Assembly (NCBI GenBank): GCA_964455685.1 | Contig: CAYVZE010000072.1 | Location: forward strand, 1 to 12,976 | From: ZC4RG30 sp964455685 | GTDB lineage: Bacteria > Pseudomonadota > Gammaproteobacteria > Steroidobacterales > Steroidobacteraceae | DNA length: 12,976 nt | Direction: 5' to 3' | Shown: one piece after another, positions 12,702-12,976 of the stretch | How positions within the stretch are numbered: position 1 is the first letter of the stretch | How the letters are laid out: each line of letters begins with the position of its first letter | Translations under genes and position numbers: made by a program | Notes under the pieces: generated by a model | Database searches by the model: none | Seen by the model: only the letters and a program-made list of their open reading frames with translations | What the model was told of the DNA's origin: nothing

Positions 12702-12976
12702 ATGGCCCTGGATATTGCCCAGCTGCTGGCCTTTGCGGTCAAGAACAAGGCTTCCGACCTGCATCTGTCGGCGGGTGTGCCCCCGATGATCCGCGTCGAC
12801 GGCGACATGAAGCGCGTCAACATGCCACCGCTCTCCCACAAGGAGGTGCACGGCATGGTGTACGACATCATGAACGACAAGCAGCGGAAGAACTACGAGG
12901 AGTTCTTCGAGACCGACTTCTCGTTCGAGATTCCCAAGCTTGCGCGCTTCCGCGTCAACGCCTTCAACCAGAACCG
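12702..12976 (+). CDS. pilT: Type IV pilus retraction ATPase PilT, N-terminal fragment
   Basis: The first 91 codons of the hexameric cytoplasmic ATPase that drives pilus retraction and twitching motility; the gene runs off the right edge. The PAS-like N-terminal domain reads DIAQLLAFAVKNKASDLHLS, AGVPPMIRVDGDMKR, YDIMNDKQRKNYEEF, ETDFSFEIP and RFRVNAFNQN, nearly identical in pattern to P. aeruginosa PilT, and long enough to exclude PilB or a GspE-type ATPase. The Walker motifs lie beyond the window. GGAG at 12693-12696 sits 5 nt before the ATG. The divergent yggS gene fits the conserved arrangement. Confidence 0.95.
   Translation, partial: MALDIAQLLAFAVKNKASDLHLSAGVPPMIRVDGDMKRVNMPPLSHKEVHGMVYDIMNDKQRKNYEEFFETDFSFEIPKLARFRVNAFNQN

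Overview
The window is a GC-rich, gene-dense stretch of housekeeping chromosome from a gammaproteobacterium. It most resembles the Lysobacterales (Xanthomonadales) or a close neighbour. The grounds are close matches to E. coli and Pseudomonas proteins (Cca, PpnN, HtpG, YggS, PilT), the yggS-proC-yggT run placed head to head with pilT as in Pseudomonas, and strong GC bias at third codon positions. I see no insertion sequence, phage gene, CRISPR array, tRNA or rRNA, and no gap above 300 bases without a gene.

Layout. Bases 1-95 are the 5' end of cca on the minus strand, whose start codon lies 6 bp from that of a divergent zinc aminopeptidase lipoprotein (102-1127). A GC-rich hairpin then separates that gene from a convergent minus-strand pair: an exported membrane-dipeptidase-like enzyme (1680-2834) followed by an Hsp20 chaperone (1186-1602). 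Next on the plus strand is a cell-wall pair, a MltD-like lytic transglycosylase (3097-4548) and an L,D-transpeptidase (4658-5242), and ppnN, the (p)ppGpp-linked nucleotide nucleosidase, begins 1 nt after the transpeptidase stop. A 78-residue unknown protein and a doubtful 30-codon ORF lead into htpG (Hsp90), which overlaps msrB, which overlaps an alpha/beta hydrolase. A terminator facing the other way marks the end of a minus-strand group: an HU-type DNA-binding protein (10101-10412), yggT, proC and yggS. The window closes with the first 91 codons of pilT.

How the parts fit. Both chaperone genes, hsp20 and htpG, carry heat-shock (sigma-32 type) promoter signatures, and in both the -35 box lies on the stop codon of the ORF upstream. 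The htpG-msrB-hydrolase overlaps suggest a stress operon joining protein refolding to repair of oxidised methionine. The hsp20 leader can fold so that its ribosome binding site pairs with a U-rich stretch, a candidate RNA thermometer. MltD and the L,D-transpeptidase both act on peptidoglycan in the envelope. yggS, proC and yggT are co-directional and nearly contiguous. HU appears to have its own promoter with an A-tract, a palindrome in the leader and a hairpin over the ribosome binding site.

I found no clearly new multi-gene system. The most interesting items are regulatory: the paired heat-shock promoters, the possible thermometer, a possibly leaderless L,D-transpeptidase mRNA, a symmetric -10 shared by yggS and pilT, and the HU control region. 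The unknown 78-residue protein upstream of htpG is the one gene without a recognisable family.
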